Source: Mycobacterium sp. MBM (GTDB lineage: Bacteria > Actinomycetota > Actinomycetes > Mycobacteriales > Mycobacteriaceae). Taken from it: 64,000 bases of DNA. Below, in pieces: positions 47,954 through 57,217 of this stretch. The position numbers were made by a program, and so were the translations under genes. The notes under the pieces are model-generated. The model did not search any database. It worked only from the letters and a program-made list of their open reading frames with translations, and had not been told where the DNA came from. Where the stretch lies: the NCBI GenBank assembly GCA_021648845.1, contig JAKJHY010000001.1, positions 62,001 to 126,000 of the forward strand, written 5' to 3'. Position 1 is the stretch's first letter; each line of letters opens with the position of its first letter.

Positions 47954-49180
47954 TCAGCTCCCGACGGTCACCCGGAACAGCCTCGCGGGCCCACTGGCGT
48001 GCAACCGGATCGGCCCGTCGTCGGCAGATACCCAGGCGGCACCGCCGCGCTGCAGGGTCACCACCCCGGCCTTGGCATGCAGGTCGACGGTGCCCTCGAT
48101 GCACAACAGCACCTGCGGGCCCTCCTGTTCGGCCGGCGCGTCGATCTCGTGACCAACCTGGTCGTCGCTCACCTGCAGCACCGACACCGCGAACTCGGGG
48201 GCCGGGGCGTCATAAACCAGTTCGGCCCCACCGCGGGTGGGCCGGGGCAGGATCGCCGAGTCATCGGCCGGCGTGAAGTCGAGCACACGCAGCAGTTCCG
48301 GCACGTCGACGTGTTTGGGCGTCAAACCACCGCGCAGGACGTTGTCGGAATTGGCCATCACCTCGAACCCCACCCCATGCAGATAGGCGTGCAGGTTGCC
48401 GGCGGGCAGATAGATACCCTCACCGGGTTGCAGGGTGATGCGGTTCAACAACATCGCGGCCAAAACCCCGGCATCGCCGGGATACCGTTCGCCGAGTTCG
48501 AGAATCGTCTTGGCCTCGGCGTGAAAGGCCGTCGCACCCGAACGGATGTAATTGATCGCCCCGTCGAGCACCGCGGGGACCAGTAGGTCGAGCGCAGGCT
48601 GGGGCGCGGTGATCCAGGTGGTGAACAACGCCCGCAACCCGTCGGCATCGGACTGACCCTCAAGCAGCGTGATGTAGGGATCCAGGTCGGCGACCGCCAG
48701 GGCACGCATGAACTCCACGCTGCGCGCGGCCGGCCGAAACCCCGCCAGCGCCTCGAACTGCCCCAACGCCACGATCAATTCCGGCTTATGGCTGGCGTCC
48801 CGGTAATTGCGGGTCGGTGCCGACACCGGGATGCCAAGTCGCTCTTCACGTTCGAAGCCCTGAACCGCCTGCTGACTGCTGGGGTGCGCCTGCAGGGACA
48901 ACGGCTCGTCGGCGGCGAGCACCTTGGCCAAGAACGGCAACGCATCACCGAAGCGGGCCCGCGAGCCGTCGCCGAGTTGGCCCGCCGGATCCTCGGCGAT
49001 GATGTCCAGCAGAGCGCGCTCACCCTCATCGGTGATACACAGTGCCGAGTCGCCCGGGTGCGCGCCCAGCCACAGTTCTGCCTCGGGATGTTGTGTGGGG
49101 CTTTGCCGTCCGGTGAACTCGGCGATCGCCGTGCGCGACCCCCAGGCGTACTTCCGGACAGCTCCGCGGAGCAGATTCAC
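47954..49180 (-). CDS. manA: Type I mannose-6-phosphate isomerase
   Basis: A 408-residue zinc-dependent phosphomannose isomerase linking glycolysis to mannose activation. Signatures: the N-terminal RKYAWGSRTAIAEFTG, the zinc-ligand regions SLQAHPSSQQA (near 96) and SHKPELIVAL (near 135), and NLHAYLHGVGFEVMANSDN (near 265-283). GDP-mannose made from its product feeds PIM, LM and LAM synthesis. It starts 4 bp before the stop of the SIS-like gene upstream and belongs to the pmmA-manA run. Confidence 0.95.
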   Translation of the reverse strand: MNLLRGAVRKYAWGSRTAIAEFTGRQSPTQHPEAELWLGAHPGDSALCITDEGERALLDIIAEDPAGQLGDGSRARFGDALPFLAKVLAADEPLSLQAHPSSQQAVQGFEREERLGIPVSAPTRNYRDASHKPELIVALGQFEALAGFRPAARSVEFMRALAVADLDPYITLLEGQSDADGLRALFTTWITAPQPALDLLVPAVLDGAINYIRSGATAFHAEAKTILELGERYPGDAGVLAAMLLNRITLQPGEGIYLPAGNLHAYLHGVGFEVMANSDNVLRGGLTPKHVDVPELLRVLDFTPADDSAILPRPTRGGAELVYDAPAPEFAVSVLQVSDDQVGHEIDAPAEQEGPQVLLCIEGTVDLHAKAGVVTLQRGGAAWVSADDGPIRLHASGPARLFRVTVGS

Positions 49181-49184
49181 ACCC

Positions 49185-50255
49185 TCACCCTCGCACCAGT
49201 CGTAGGTAGACGGCCGTCATCTCCAGGCGTACCGCGACCGTCGCCAACTGCTGTTCGAGTCGCACCCCCCCGATCACGGTCCCCGAATCAGGCACATCGT
49301 CGGCGCTGACCACATCGAGGTCGGCGAAGCCCTCGGTGCGCGTGACCACCACCGGCCGGCGCTCATCGGAGGTCAGCACCACCGTGCGCACCCGCGACGG
49401 CAGCGGGCCGTCGAACTCCTCGTCGTGGAACAGTGCGCTCTCGTAGTCCACCGCAGCGATACCGAGTGGGCTCGCAGCCGCAAGCGCATCGGCGAGCCCG
49501 ACCGCCGACACCACCTGGCGCGCCACCCGCAGCAGTACCGCGGCGCTGTGCTGGGCCAGTGCCAGCGTGGCCGCACTGTCTCCGGCCAGCACCACATCGC
49601 GCCCGGCCAACCGCTCGGCCAGCGTCTTGGCCGGGTTGGTGAACAGTTCGCGCGCCGCGCTGTTACGCAGCGCCTCGTCGTCCAGAGCATCGGCCAGCGC
49701 GCCGATATCGACGCGCACCGCGGTGTCGACAACCGACAACACCGCCACGCCGGCCGCCAGATAACGGGTCAACCCGAACTCGTCGGGCACCGGCAACCGC
49801 GGCGCCAGCACGGCGGCCCGGCCCGCCGTCACGTCACGCAGCGGACCTTCGTGCGGCGCGATCACGGCCACGCGCGCCCCCCGGCGCACCCCGCTCGCCG
49901 CCGCCGTCACCAGCACCGGATCACCGGCGTCGGGACCGGCCACCACCACCACGTCCAGCGCACCGGTCCACGGCGGCACCTCGGCGGCCACCACGATCGG
50001 TACACCACTGGCCGCCCCGAGCGCGGCCGCAAGCAGGGTGCCGGCCGCGCGGGCCGGGCCGGCATCGGCAATCCAGATGAGCGTGCGCGGCGCAGTGGCC
50101 GCGCCGAGCAGGTCCAACGCGCCCTCGTCGACCGCGGCCGCGGTGGCGCGCACCTGCGCACCGGCCGTCGCGGCCGCCCGCAACAGGCCGTCGCGGTCGG
50201 CAGCCAGCAGTCCCTCGACATCGTCGAGGTCGATGGTGGCCGCCCGGGAGGTCAT
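49185..50255 (-). CDS. SIS/phosphosugar isomerase-like protein (Rv3256c-like)
   Basis: A 356-residue protein with a Rossmann-like SIS fold, alanine- and valine-rich, similar to bifunctional phosphoglucose/phosphomannose isomerase C-terminal regions and to TobH. The core shows DVVVVAGPDAGDPVLVTAAA and the C-terminal DYESALFHDEEFDGPLPSR. Catalytic residues are not evident, so it may be a non-catalytic or regulatory partner of the mannose genes on either side. ATG at 50255 overlaps the pmmA stop (ATGA) and the gene ends four bases before manA. Confidence 0.8.
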   Translation of the reverse strand: MTSRAATIDLDDVEGLLAADRDGLLRAAATAGAQVRATAAAVDEGALDLLGAATAPRTLIWIADAGPARAAGTLLAAALGAASGVPIVVAAEVPPWTGALDVVVVAGPDAGDPVLVTAAASGVRRGARVAVIAPHEGPLRDVTAGRAAVLAPRLPVPDEFGLTRYLAAGVAVLSVVDTAVRVDIGALADALDDEALRNSAARELFTNPAKTLAERLAGRDVVLAGDSAATLALAQHSAAVLLRVARQVVSAVGLADALAAASPLGIAAVDYESALFHDEEFDGPLPSRVRTVVLTSDERRPVVVTRTEGFADLDVVSADDVPDSGTVIGGVRLEQQLATVAVRLEMTAVYLRLVRG

Positions 50256-51688
50256 GGCGCCGACTCGCTGCGCGCGGCAATCAGACCGGCCACCTCTTCG
50301 ACCACCTCGTCGACCTCTTCGGTGGTGCGGGCCTCGACGTTGAGCCGAAGCAACGGCTCGGTATTGGAGGTACGCAGGTTGAACCAACGGCCTTCACCGA
50401 GATCGACGGTGACCCCGTCGAGATGATCCAACGACTGGATGCGGCTGCCGAACGTCACCAGCACGGCGTCCACACAGGCCGGCGCGTCGGTGACGGTGAA
50501 GTTGATCTCCCCGGAACCCTCATAGCGCTGGTAGTCGGCCATCAGCTCCGAGAGGGGGCGCTGCTGTTCGCCGAGGGCCGCCAGCACGTGCAGGGCGGCC
50601 AACATGCCCGAGTCGGCACCCCAGAAGTCACGGAAGTAGTAGTGCGCGGAATGCTCACCGCCGAAGATCGCACCGGTCTCGGCCATCAGCCCCTTGATAT
50701 AGGAGTGGCCCACCCGCGAGCGCACCGCGGTGCCGCCGCGCTCGGTGATCAGTTCCGGCACCGCACGCGAGGTGATCAGGTTGTGGATCACCGTCGCGCC
50801 GATCTCGCGGCCCAATTCCCGGGCCGCCACCAGGGCCGTCACCGCGGACGGCGAGACGGGCCGCCCCAACTCGTCTACGACGAAACAGCGGTCGGCGTCA
50901 CCGTCGAAGGCCAACCCGATATCGGCTCCCGATGCCAGGACATGGGCCTGCAGATCCACCAGGTTCGCCGGATCCAGCGGATTTGCCTCGTGGTTGGGGA
51001 AGGTGCCGTCGAGTTCGAAATACAACGGCAGCACCGTGATACCGGGAACCGCCCCGAGCACCGCAGGGGTGGTGTGCCCACCCATACCGTTGCCTGCGTC
51101 GACGGCGACCCGTAACGGACGCAGCCCGGACAGGTCGACCAGGGAGCGTAGGAACTCGCCGTACTCGGCGAGCACATCGCGGTCGGTGATCGTGCCGGCG
51201 GCGCCGTCATACTGCGGCACCCCGCTGATCACCTCCTGGGCCACGGTGGCCAGACCGGTTTCGCGGCCGACCGGCAAGGCGGCGGCGCGGCAGAGTTTGA
51301 TGCCGTTGTAGGCGGCCGGGTTGTGGCTGGCGGTGAACATCGCGCCGGGACAGTTCAGCAGGCCCGAGGCGAAGTACAGCTGATCGGTCGAGGCGAGCCC
51401 GATCCGCACCACGTTCAGCCCCTGGGCGATGACACCCTCGGCGAACGCATCGGAGAGGGCGGGCGAACTCGCGCGCATATCGTGTCCGATGACGATCGTG
51501 TCGACGGTCGCGGCTGACCCGTTCCCGGTGTCGCTGCGCTCCAGCCCGCCGGAACCCTCGTCGCGCACCAGACGGGCGAAGGCGCCGCCGACGTCTCGGA
51601 CGAAAGCTTCGTCGAGCTGTTCTCCGACAAGGCCCCGCACGTCATAGGCCTTGATGACAGCGTGGACAGCCTCAGCGGACCGAGACAT
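50252..51688 (-). CDS. pmmA: Phosphomannomutase/phosphoglucomutase with an N-terminal insertion
   Basis: A 478-residue alpha-D-phosphohexomutase interconverting mannose-6-phosphate and mannose-1-phosphate. The catalytic serine loop is FTASHNPAAYNGIKL (Ser near residue 140), the Mg loop is AFDGDADRCF (near 268) and the C-terminal RTSNTEPLLRLNVEA binds phosphate. Residues about 43-64 (rich in Gly, Ser and Asp, encoded at about 51497-51559) look like an extra stretch between VRDE and TIVIGHDMR; relatives have only a few residues there. That DNA contains the 12-mer also seen in the CoA-transferase repeat. ATG at 51688. Confidence 0.95.
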   Translation of the reverse strand: MSRSAEAVHAVIKAYDVRGLVGEQLDEAFVRDVGGAFARLVRDEGSGGLERSDTGNGSAATVDTIVIGHDMRASSPALSDAFAEGVIAQGLNVVRIGLASTDQLYFASGLLNCPGAMFTASHNPAAYNGIKLCRAAALPVGRETGLATVAQEVISGVPQYDGAAGTITDRDVLAEYGEFLRSLVDLSGLRPLRVAVDAGNGMGGHTTPAVLGAVPGITVLPLYFELDGTFPNHEANPLDPANLVDLQAHVLASGADIGLAFDGDADRCFVVDELGRPVSPSAVTALVAARELGREIGATVIHNLITSRAVPELITERGGTAVRSRVGHSYIKGLMAETGAIFGGEHSAHYYFRDFWGADSGMLAALHVLAALGEQQRPLSELMADYQRYEGSGEINFTVTDAPACVDAVLVTFGSRIQSLDHLDGVTVDLGEGRWFNLRTSNTEPLLRLNVEARTTEEVDEVVEEVAGLIAARSESAP

Positions 51689-51824
51689 GGCTCTCCTCGC
51701 TCTCTGTGTGCCGGGGAATCAAGAACTGCTCTGCCCGCTCAGCCTAGTGTCTCGGCACGGCGGCCGCCGCAGGTCCCATGCGCGCACACGACGCCGCCCA
51801 CCGCGTGAGGCCGCCGGGTGAGAG

Positions 51825-52256
51825 TTACTCCGCGGTCGGCTCGGGGTCGGGCAGTACCCGCAGATGTCCGCGACGACGGCCGTTGGGTTCCGGGCGACGC
51901 ACGGGCGGGGCCATCAGCGATCCGCCGGGCAGTCCGGTCCCCGGATCGGAGAATCCGGCGGTCACGCCGTTCACCAGCGACTGCACGCCGTCGCGGCCCT
52001 CACGGACCGCGTCGGCGAGGGCCACCAGGTCGTCCTCGTCGGGATGACTCGGCAGCGGACCGGCGTGGCGCACCAGCTCCCATCCGCGGGGCGCGGTGAT
52101 CCGACCGGCGTGCACGACGCACAAATCCCAGGAATGCGGCTCCGAGACGGTCGCCAGAGGTCCGACGACGGCTGTCGAGTCCGAATAGACGAAGGTCAGC
52201 GTCGCCACGGCGTAGTGCGGGCACCCGGGCCTGCAGCAGCGACGGGGAACGTTCAC
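51825..52256 (-). CDS. DUF3499 family protein (Rv3258c-like)
   Basis: A 143-residue protein of the actinobacterial DUF3499 family. The N-terminal RRCCRPGCPHYAVATLTFVY and the following SEPHSWDLCVVHAG supply cysteine and histidine ligands for a probable zinc site; the C-terminal third is proline/arginine-rich and disordered. Function unknown; it always accompanies the whiB2 region in mycobacteria. The start GTG at 52256 fits the family; the longer frame to 52337 overlaps the divergent promoter. Confidence 0.8.
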   Translation of the reverse strand: MNVPRRCCRPGCPHYAVATLTFVYSDSTAVVGPLATVSEPHSWDLCVVHAGRITAPRGWELVRHAGPLPSHPDEDDLVALADAVREGRDGVQSLVNGVTAGFSDPGTGLPGGSLMAPPVRRPEPNGRRRGHLRVLPDPEPTAE

Positions 52257-52344
52257 GCAGGGAAGATTATCGTGCGCCGACGCGTCGGGCCTCCGGACAC
52301 GCGCGCGCGGTGCCGGCCGATCTCCAACCGTTACCATCGCTGCC

Positions 52345-52809
52345 GTGGCGCAGCGTAACCATCGAGGTTCCCGGCGCGGCCGCGGTATGCGCGGGTCGCT
52401 GCTGCCGCCGACGGTGCCCGGATGGCGCAGCCGGGCCGAGCGATTCGATATGGCAGTACTGGAGGCCTACGAGCCGATCGAGCGACGCTGGCACCAACGG
52501 GTGTCGGGATTGGACGTCGCGGTCGACGAGATCCCGCGCATCGCCCCCAAGGATCCCGACAGTGTGCAGTGGCCGCCGGAGGTGGTGGCCGACGGCCCCG
52601 TCGCGCTGGCCCGCCTGATACCGGCCGGGGTCGATGTCCGCGGGAACGCCACGCGGGCGCGAATTGTCTTGTTCCGCAAGCCGATCGAACGGCGCGCCAA
52701 GGACACCGACGAACTCGCCGACTTGCTGCATGAGGTACTGGTGGCCCAAGTAGCCACCTATCTGGGCGTGGAACCCTCCGTCATCGACCCATCGGTCGAG
52801 GACGAATAA
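52345..52809 (+). CDS. Metallopeptidase-family (zincin-like) protein with degenerate motif (Rv3259-like)
   Basis: A 154-residue protein of the metallopeptidase (PF06262/zincin) family, matching Rv3259. Where related enzymes have HExxH, it reads LLHEVLVAQVATYLG (residues about 127-141), keeping His-Glu but not the second histidine, so zinc binding and proteolysis are doubtful. The basic N-terminus (first 18 residues) is low-complexity. GTG at 52345. It is divergent from DUF3499 and convergent with whmD (36-bp gap). Confidence 0.78.
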   Translation: MAQRNHRGSRRGRGMRGSLLPPTVPGWRSRAERFDMAVLEAYEPIERRWHQRVSGLDVAVDEIPRIAPKDPDSVQWPPEVVADGPVALARLIPAGVDVRGNATRARIVLFRKPIERRAKDTDELADLLHEVLVAQVATYLGVEPSVIDPSVEDE

Positions 52810-52845
52810 CACGTTGCGACCGGTACGGCCGCAACGTGCTCCGCG

Positions 52846-53241
52846 TCAGATGATGCCGCGTTTGAGGCGACGGCGTTCCCGTTCGGACAGCCCGCCCCAG
52901 ATACCGAAGCGCTCGTCGTTGGCCAGTGCATACTCCAGGCACCGATCGCGGACCTCGCAACCCTGACAGATCCGTTTGGCCTCGCGCGTCGAGCCGCCCT
53001 TCTCCGGGAAGAACGCCTCCGGGTCGGTCTGTGCACACAGACCGCGCTCCTGCCACTGATCGTCGTCTTCGATCGCGTCGGGCGCCAACTCGATGCGGTC
53101 GGGCACCAGACTCAGATTGGGGCGCACGATCACTTCGTTCGCCGCCGGATCGGTAGTGGTGTGCGGTGCACTGTCCACTGAACCGAGCATCCGGTCTTCG
53201 AACCGGAGCGCGCGGCCGAAATCGGCCTGCTCAAAAGACAT
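52846..53241 (-). CDS. whmD: WhiB2/WhmD, septation regulator
   Basis: A 131-residue WhiB protein. The cluster cysteines are Cys69, Cys92, Cys95 and Cys101, followed by the GIWGGLSERERRRLKRGII tail. The N-terminal 60-residue extension matches M. smegmatis WhmD, which is essential and needed for proper septation. ATG at 53241 has a perfect AGGAGG (minus strand 53253-53248) six bases upstream. The 347-bp gap upstream carries a LexA-like box and a second palindrome. Confidence 0.96.
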   Translation of the reverse strand: MSFEQADFGRALRFEDRMLGSVDSAPHTTTDPAANEVIVRPNLSLVPDRIELAPDAIEDDDQWQERGLCAQTDPEAFFPEKGGSTREAKRICQGCEVRDRCLEYALANDERFGIWGGLSERERRRLKRGII

Positions 53242-53588
53242 GTTCCGCCTCCTCACCTAATAATTTTCCCCGTTGTTGCCGATCGGAGCCCATACTGGAT
53301 CGCGGATCGGCACAACCCTCCAGCACTGCCCCAGCTATCACTATTGTGATGTCAGGCCATCTGCGATTCGAACATATGATCGAATCTCGGTCTGCGGCAC
53401 CGAAACCGGCGGGCGAACCACGAAATGACACTGATGTGATTAGACACGCGTTAGCTGCCAGGGTCAAGCGGAACGGCCAGTTTTCATACCATCTCGTGAC
53501 ATAGATCCGGCGTGTCCATGCACCGGCGTGTTCGCCACACCCCGGGCGGGCACACCGAAGAAAGCTGGCTGGCCTAGGGTCTGAGGGC
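53242..53588. promoter_or_regulatory. Divergent whmD/fbiA control region (347 bp)
   Basis: A gap with no credible gene and lower G+C than its surroundings. It holds a palindrome ATCAC-TATT-GTGAT (53337-53350), a LexA-like box TCGAAC-ATAT-GATCGA (53368-53383) inside a wider repeat GATTCGA/TCGAATC (53365-53386), and on the plus strand a -10-like TAGGGT (53575-53580) eight bases before the fbiA GTG, compatible with a leaderless fbiA mRNA. Confidence 0.6.
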
Positions 53589-54575
53589 GTGAAGGTCACA
53601 GTTCTGGTCGGCGGCGTGGGTGGCGCCCGATTCCTGCTCGGCGTCCAGCACCTGCTGCGACTGGGGCAGTTTGCCGATGCGGATACCGCGTCCACGCATG
53701 AGCTGACCGCCGTGGTCAACGTGGGCGACGACGCCTGGATGTTCGGGGTGCGCATCTGCCCCGACCTCGATACCTGCATGTACACCCTGGGCGGCGGAAT
53801 CGATCCCGATCGCGGCTGGGGTCACCGTGACGAAACGTGGCATGCCAAGGAGGAACTGGCCGCCTATGGCGTGCAGCCGGATTGGTTCGGTCTGGGCGAC
53901 CGCGATCTGGCCACCCATCTGGTTCGCAGCCAGATGCTGCGCGCGGGTTATCCGCTCTCCGCGGTCACCGAGGCACTGTGTGCACGGTGGGCGCCCGGCG
54001 CGCGACTGCTTCCGGCCAGCGATGACCGCAGCGAAACCCACGTCGTGATCACCGATCCCGAGGGCGAACGCAAGGCCGTGCATTTCCAGGAATGGTGGGT
54101 GCGCTATCGCGCCAAGGTGGCGACGCACAGCTTCGCCTACGTCGGCTCGGACAAGGCGACCGCCGCACCCGGGGTCACCGAGGCGATCGCCGAGTCCGAT
54201 GTGGTGCTCATCGCGCCGTCCAACCCGGTTGTCAGCATCGGTTCGATACTCGCCATCGGCGGTATCCGCGGAGCACTGCGCTCCACCGCCGCACCCGTCA
54301 TCGGATACTCCCCCATCATCGCCGGAAAGCCGTTGCGCGGAATGGCCGACGAATGCCTGTCGGTGATCGGCGTCGAATCCTCCTCTGAGGCCGTCGGAAA
54401 GCACTTCGGCGCCCGCGCCGGGGTCGGCATCCTGGACGGCTGGCTGATCGACGAGGGTGATTCCGCCACGATCGACGGCCTGCAGGTGCGCCAGGCGCCG
54501 CTGCTGATGACCGACCCGGCGACCACCGCCGACATGGTGCGCGCCGGGCTGCAATTGGCGGGACTCTCACTGTGA
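53589..54575 (+). CDS. fbiA: F420 biosynthesis: phospho-enolpyruvate/lactate transferase FbiA
   Basis: A 328-residue CofD-type enzyme that joins the activated phosphoenolpyruvyl (or lactyl) guanosine donor to the deazaflavin Fo, giving (dehydro)F420-0. The N-terminal [18 protein letters not shown] (residues 3-20) and the [20 protein letters not shown] substrate loop (near 208) are typical. GTG at 53589. The stop is overlapped by the fbiB GTG (GTGA), so the two are coupled. Confidence 0.96.
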   Translation: MKVTVLVGGVGGARFLLGVQHLLRLGQFADADTASTHELTAVVNVGDDAWMFGVRICPDLDTCMYTLGGGIDPDRGWGHRDETWHAKEELAAYGVQPDWFGLGDRDLATHLVRSQMLRAGYPLSAVTEALCARWAPGARLLPASDDRSETHVVITDPEGERKAVHFQEWWVRYRAKVATHSFAYVGSDKATAAPGVTEAIAESDVVLIAPSNPVVSIGSILAIGGIRGALRSTAAPVIGYSPIIAGKPLRGMADECLSVIGVESSSEAVGKHFGARAGVGILDGWLIDEGDSATIDGLQVRQAPLLMTDPATTADMVRAGLQLAGLSL

Positions 54576-55945
54576 GTGCCGAGCACGGCACGCCCGAACA
54601 TGGAACCGCTGAGCACGGAACCGCGAGGGCGATCGAGATCATCCCGGTGACCGGGCTGGGCGAGTTCCGGCCCGGCGACGACTTGGCGGCCGCGATCGTC
54701 GAGGCCGCCGGCTGGTTGCGCGATGACGACGTGGTGGTGATCACCAGCAAGGTGGTTTCCAAGACCGAGGGCCGAATCGTCGCCGCCCCCACCGACCCCG
54801 AGCAGCGGGATGCACTGCGCCGCAAGCTGATCGACGACGAGGCGGTCCGCGTGCTGGCCCGCAAGGGCAAGACCCTGATCACCGAGAACGCCATCGGGCT
54901 GATCCAGGCCGCCGCCGGGGTGGACGGATCCAATATCGACGCCGCCGAACTGGCCCTGCTCCCGGTCGACCCGGACGGCAGCGCCGCAGCGATCCGCGAC
55001 GGTATCGCGACACGGCTGCGGGTTCGGGTCGGCATCGTCATCACCGACACCATGGGCCGCGCCTGGCGCAACGGGCAAACCGATGTCGCCATCGGCGCCG
55101 CAGGGCTCACGGTCCTGCACGGCTACGCCGGCGCCACCGACCCACACGGCAATGAACTCGTGGTCACCGAGATCGCGGTTGCCGACGAACTCGCCGCCGC
55201 AGCCGATTTGGTGAAGGGCAAGCTGACCGGCATCCCGGTGGCGGTGGTACGCGGTCTGAGGTTGCACGACGACGGATCCAACGGGCGCACCCTGGTGCGC
55301 AGCGGCGAGGACGACCTGTTCTGGCTCGGCACCGCCGAGGCGCTCGAACTGGGCCGAAAACAGGCACAGCTGCTGCGCCGTTCGGTACGGCAGTTCAGGA
55401 CCGAACCGGTGCCGAGCGCACTGATCGAAGAGTCGGTCGCCGAGGCGTTGACCGCCCCGGCGCCACACCACACCCGTCCGGTGCGATTCGTGTGGGTGCG
55501 CGACCACGGCGTCCGGCGCAGGCTGCTCGACACGATGAAAGCGCAATGGCATACCGACCTGACCGGGGACGGTCGCTCCGAGGCGGATGTCCGCCGACGC
55601 ACCGGTCGTGGCCAGATTCTCTACGACGCCCCCGAACTCGTCATCCCGTTCATGGTGGGCGATGGCGCGCACAGCTATCCCGATCCGAAACGGACGGCCG
55701 CCGAGCACACCATGTTCACCGTCGCCGCGGGTGCGGCGGTGCAGGGGCTGCTGGTGGCGCTGGCGGTCCGCGGGGTCGGTAGCTGCTGGATCGGTTCGAC
55801 GATCTTCGCCGCCGACATCACCCGCCGCGAGCTCGACATCGCCGAGGACTGGGAACCGTTGGGCGCCATCGCGATCGGCTATCCCACCGAGACCACCGGG
55901 CCGCGCCCGCCGGCGCCGATCGACGGGTTGTTGATCGAGCGATGA
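54572..55945 (+). CDS. fbiB: F420 biosynthesis: bifunctional FbiB (glutamyl ligase + reductase)
   Basis: A 457-residue two-domain enzyme. The N-terminal CofE-like domain (to about residue 250, with [17 protein letters not shown] and [20 protein letters not shown]) adds glutamates to F420-0. The C-terminal FMN-dependent nitroreductase-like domain (from about 270, [19 protein letters not shown]) reduces dehydro-F420-0. The first 18 residues carry three pentapeptide repeats [15 protein letters not shown] (54581-54625), an expansion relative to other FbiB proteins. The stop overlaps the Nudix ATG. Confidence 0.96.
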   Translation: MSAEHGTPEHGTAEHGTARAIEIIPVTGLGEFRPGDDLAAAIVEAAGWLRDDDVVVITSKVVSKTEGRIVAAPTDPEQRDALRRKLIDDEAVRVLARKGKTLITENAIGLIQAAAGVDGSNIDAAELALLPVDPDGSAAAIRDGIATRLRVRVGIVITDTMGRAWRNGQTDVAIGAAGLTVLHGYAGATDPHGNELVVTEIAVADELAAAADLVKGKLTGIPVAVVRGLRLHDDGSNGRTLVRSGEDDLFWLGTAEALELGRKQAQLLRRSVRQFRTEPVPSALIEESVAEALTAPAPHHTRPVRFVWVRDHGVRRRLLDTMKAQWHTDLTGDGRSEADVRRRTGRGQILYDAPELVIPFMVGDGAHSYPDPKRTAAEHTMFTVAAGAAVQGLLVALAVRGVGSCWIGSTIFAADITRRELDIAEDWEPLGAIAIGYPTETTGPRPPAPIDGLLIER

Positions 55946-56475
55946 GCCTGCACGCCTCCGTCATCGACATGTTGTCGCGTTGGCAGGCCCCCGATCCCGA
56001 TCAGGACGCGCTGCGCCACGCAGTGCTGGCCTTCGTGTTGGCGCGCCCCGATGCCTGCGCCCGGGCCTGCGAGCCCGGGCACGTCACCGCCTCGGCATTG
56101 GTGCTCGACCACAGCGGTCAGCGCGCGCTGTTGACCCTGCATCCGCGCGTCGGGCGGTGGCTGCAACTGGGTGGGCATTGCGAGAGCTCGGATGCCACGA
56201 TCACCGCCGCGGCGCTGCGCGAGGCCGGCGAGGAGTCCGGTATCGAGGGGCTGCGCATCGAGCCGGAGATGGCGGCCCTGCATGTCCATCCGTTGACCTG
56301 CTCGTTGGGATCACCCACTCGGCATCTGGACCTGCAGTTCATCGCCCGCGCTCCGGCCGGCGCCGAATTCGTCCGCAGCAACGAGTCACTCGACCTGCGG
56401 TGGTGGCCGCTGGATGCGATGCCGCAGGATGATCCGGCCCTGCTGACCCTGGCCCGCGCGGCCCGCAGGGGCTGA
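55942..56475 (+). CDS. Nudix hydrolase
   Basis: A 177-residue Nudix protein. The Nudix box runs from [18 protein letters not shown] into AGEESGIEG (near residues 73-99), keeping the REx2EE core. The substrate is unknown; these enzymes cleave nucleoside-diphosphate-linked compounds. It starts in an ATGA overlap with fbiB, so it is translated with the F420 genes, which hints at a role in nucleotide or cofactor housekeeping (inference). Confidence 0.9.
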   Translation: MSLHASVIDMLSRWQAPDPDQDALRHAVLAFVLARPDACARACEPGHVTASALVLDHSGQRALLTLHPRVGRWLQLGGHCESSDATITAAALREAGEESGIEGLRIEPEMAALHVHPLTCSLGSPTRHLDLQFIARAPAGAEFVRSNESLDLRWWPLDAMPQDDPALLTLARAARRG

Positions 56476-56515
56476 GTCACCGCGACATCGGCGCGGGTGA
56501 GTCGCGGAGCGTCGG

Positions 56516-57151
56516 CTATCGCAGGAAGCCGTCGAGGAGGTATTCCACCCCGCGCCGGTAGGCGATCCGGTGATCGACCGCCGCCGGGGTGCTCAGGGCC
56601 GCGGCCAGGTGCGGAAAGTGTTCGGCGCCAAGGGCATGTACTTTGCGCCCGGTGGCCGCGGCGGGCTGGTCCGTCGCGGTCGCTCCGGTGAGGACCGAAC
56701 CCACGGTGTAACTCCACAGTGCCCGGTACATGGCCAGGGCCTCATCGTCGCTCAGGCCTAGTTCTATTGCAGCACAGAGAATTTGCTCGACGAGCCAGAG
56801 CGCTCCTGCCCCGCCGGGGCCGCCGGCGCGCAACACCTCCGCGATCCAGCGTTGGCCGATCAGGGTGTCGAATACGGCCAGTATCAGCGTGAGCACTCGT
56901 TCGCGCGGATCCTCGGGCAGATCGAGATCGGGAAACGATGCCGACACGTCGTCAAGAACGAGGCTGAGCAATTGCTCGCGGTCGCCGACATGGCGGTAGA
57001 TGGCCATCGGGGTCACACCCAAGCCGGCGGCAAGGGATCGCATGCTGAAGTGCTCGACCCCGCTCTCGTCGAGCTGGACGCGTGCCGCCTCGATGATCAG
57101 CGCCCGGTTCACCGTCGGCGGCCTGCCGCGTTTTCGGCCCCCGGTCGTCAT
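56516..57151 (-). CDS. TetR family regulator (TetR_C type)
   Basis: A 211-residue TetR regulator. It begins with MTTGGRKRGRPPTVNRALII; the HTH is MRSLAAGLGVTPMAIYRHVG (about residues 37-56). The C-terminal domain matches the TetR_C group that senses drugs or aromatic compounds. ATG at 57151 is preferred to a TTG at 57163. It is divergent from the LLM flavoprotein gene across a 66-bp gap, so it most likely represses that gene and itself. Confidence 0.88.
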   Translation of the reverse strand: MTTGGRKRGRPPTVNRALIIEAARVQLDESGVEHFSMRSLAAGLGVTPMAIYRHVGDREQLLSLVLDDVSASFPDLDLPEDPRERVLTLILAVFDTLIGQRWIAEVLRAGGPGGAGALWLVEQILCAAIELGLSDDEALAMYRALWSYTVGSVLTGATATDQPAAATGRKVHALGAEHFPHLAAALSTPAAVDHRIAYRRGVEYLLDGFLR

Positions 57152-57217
57152 CGGATGAGTCAACCACGAAGGGAAGGCCTTGTCGGCAGAGCGTGGAAGG
57201 GGTACACATCTAGAATT

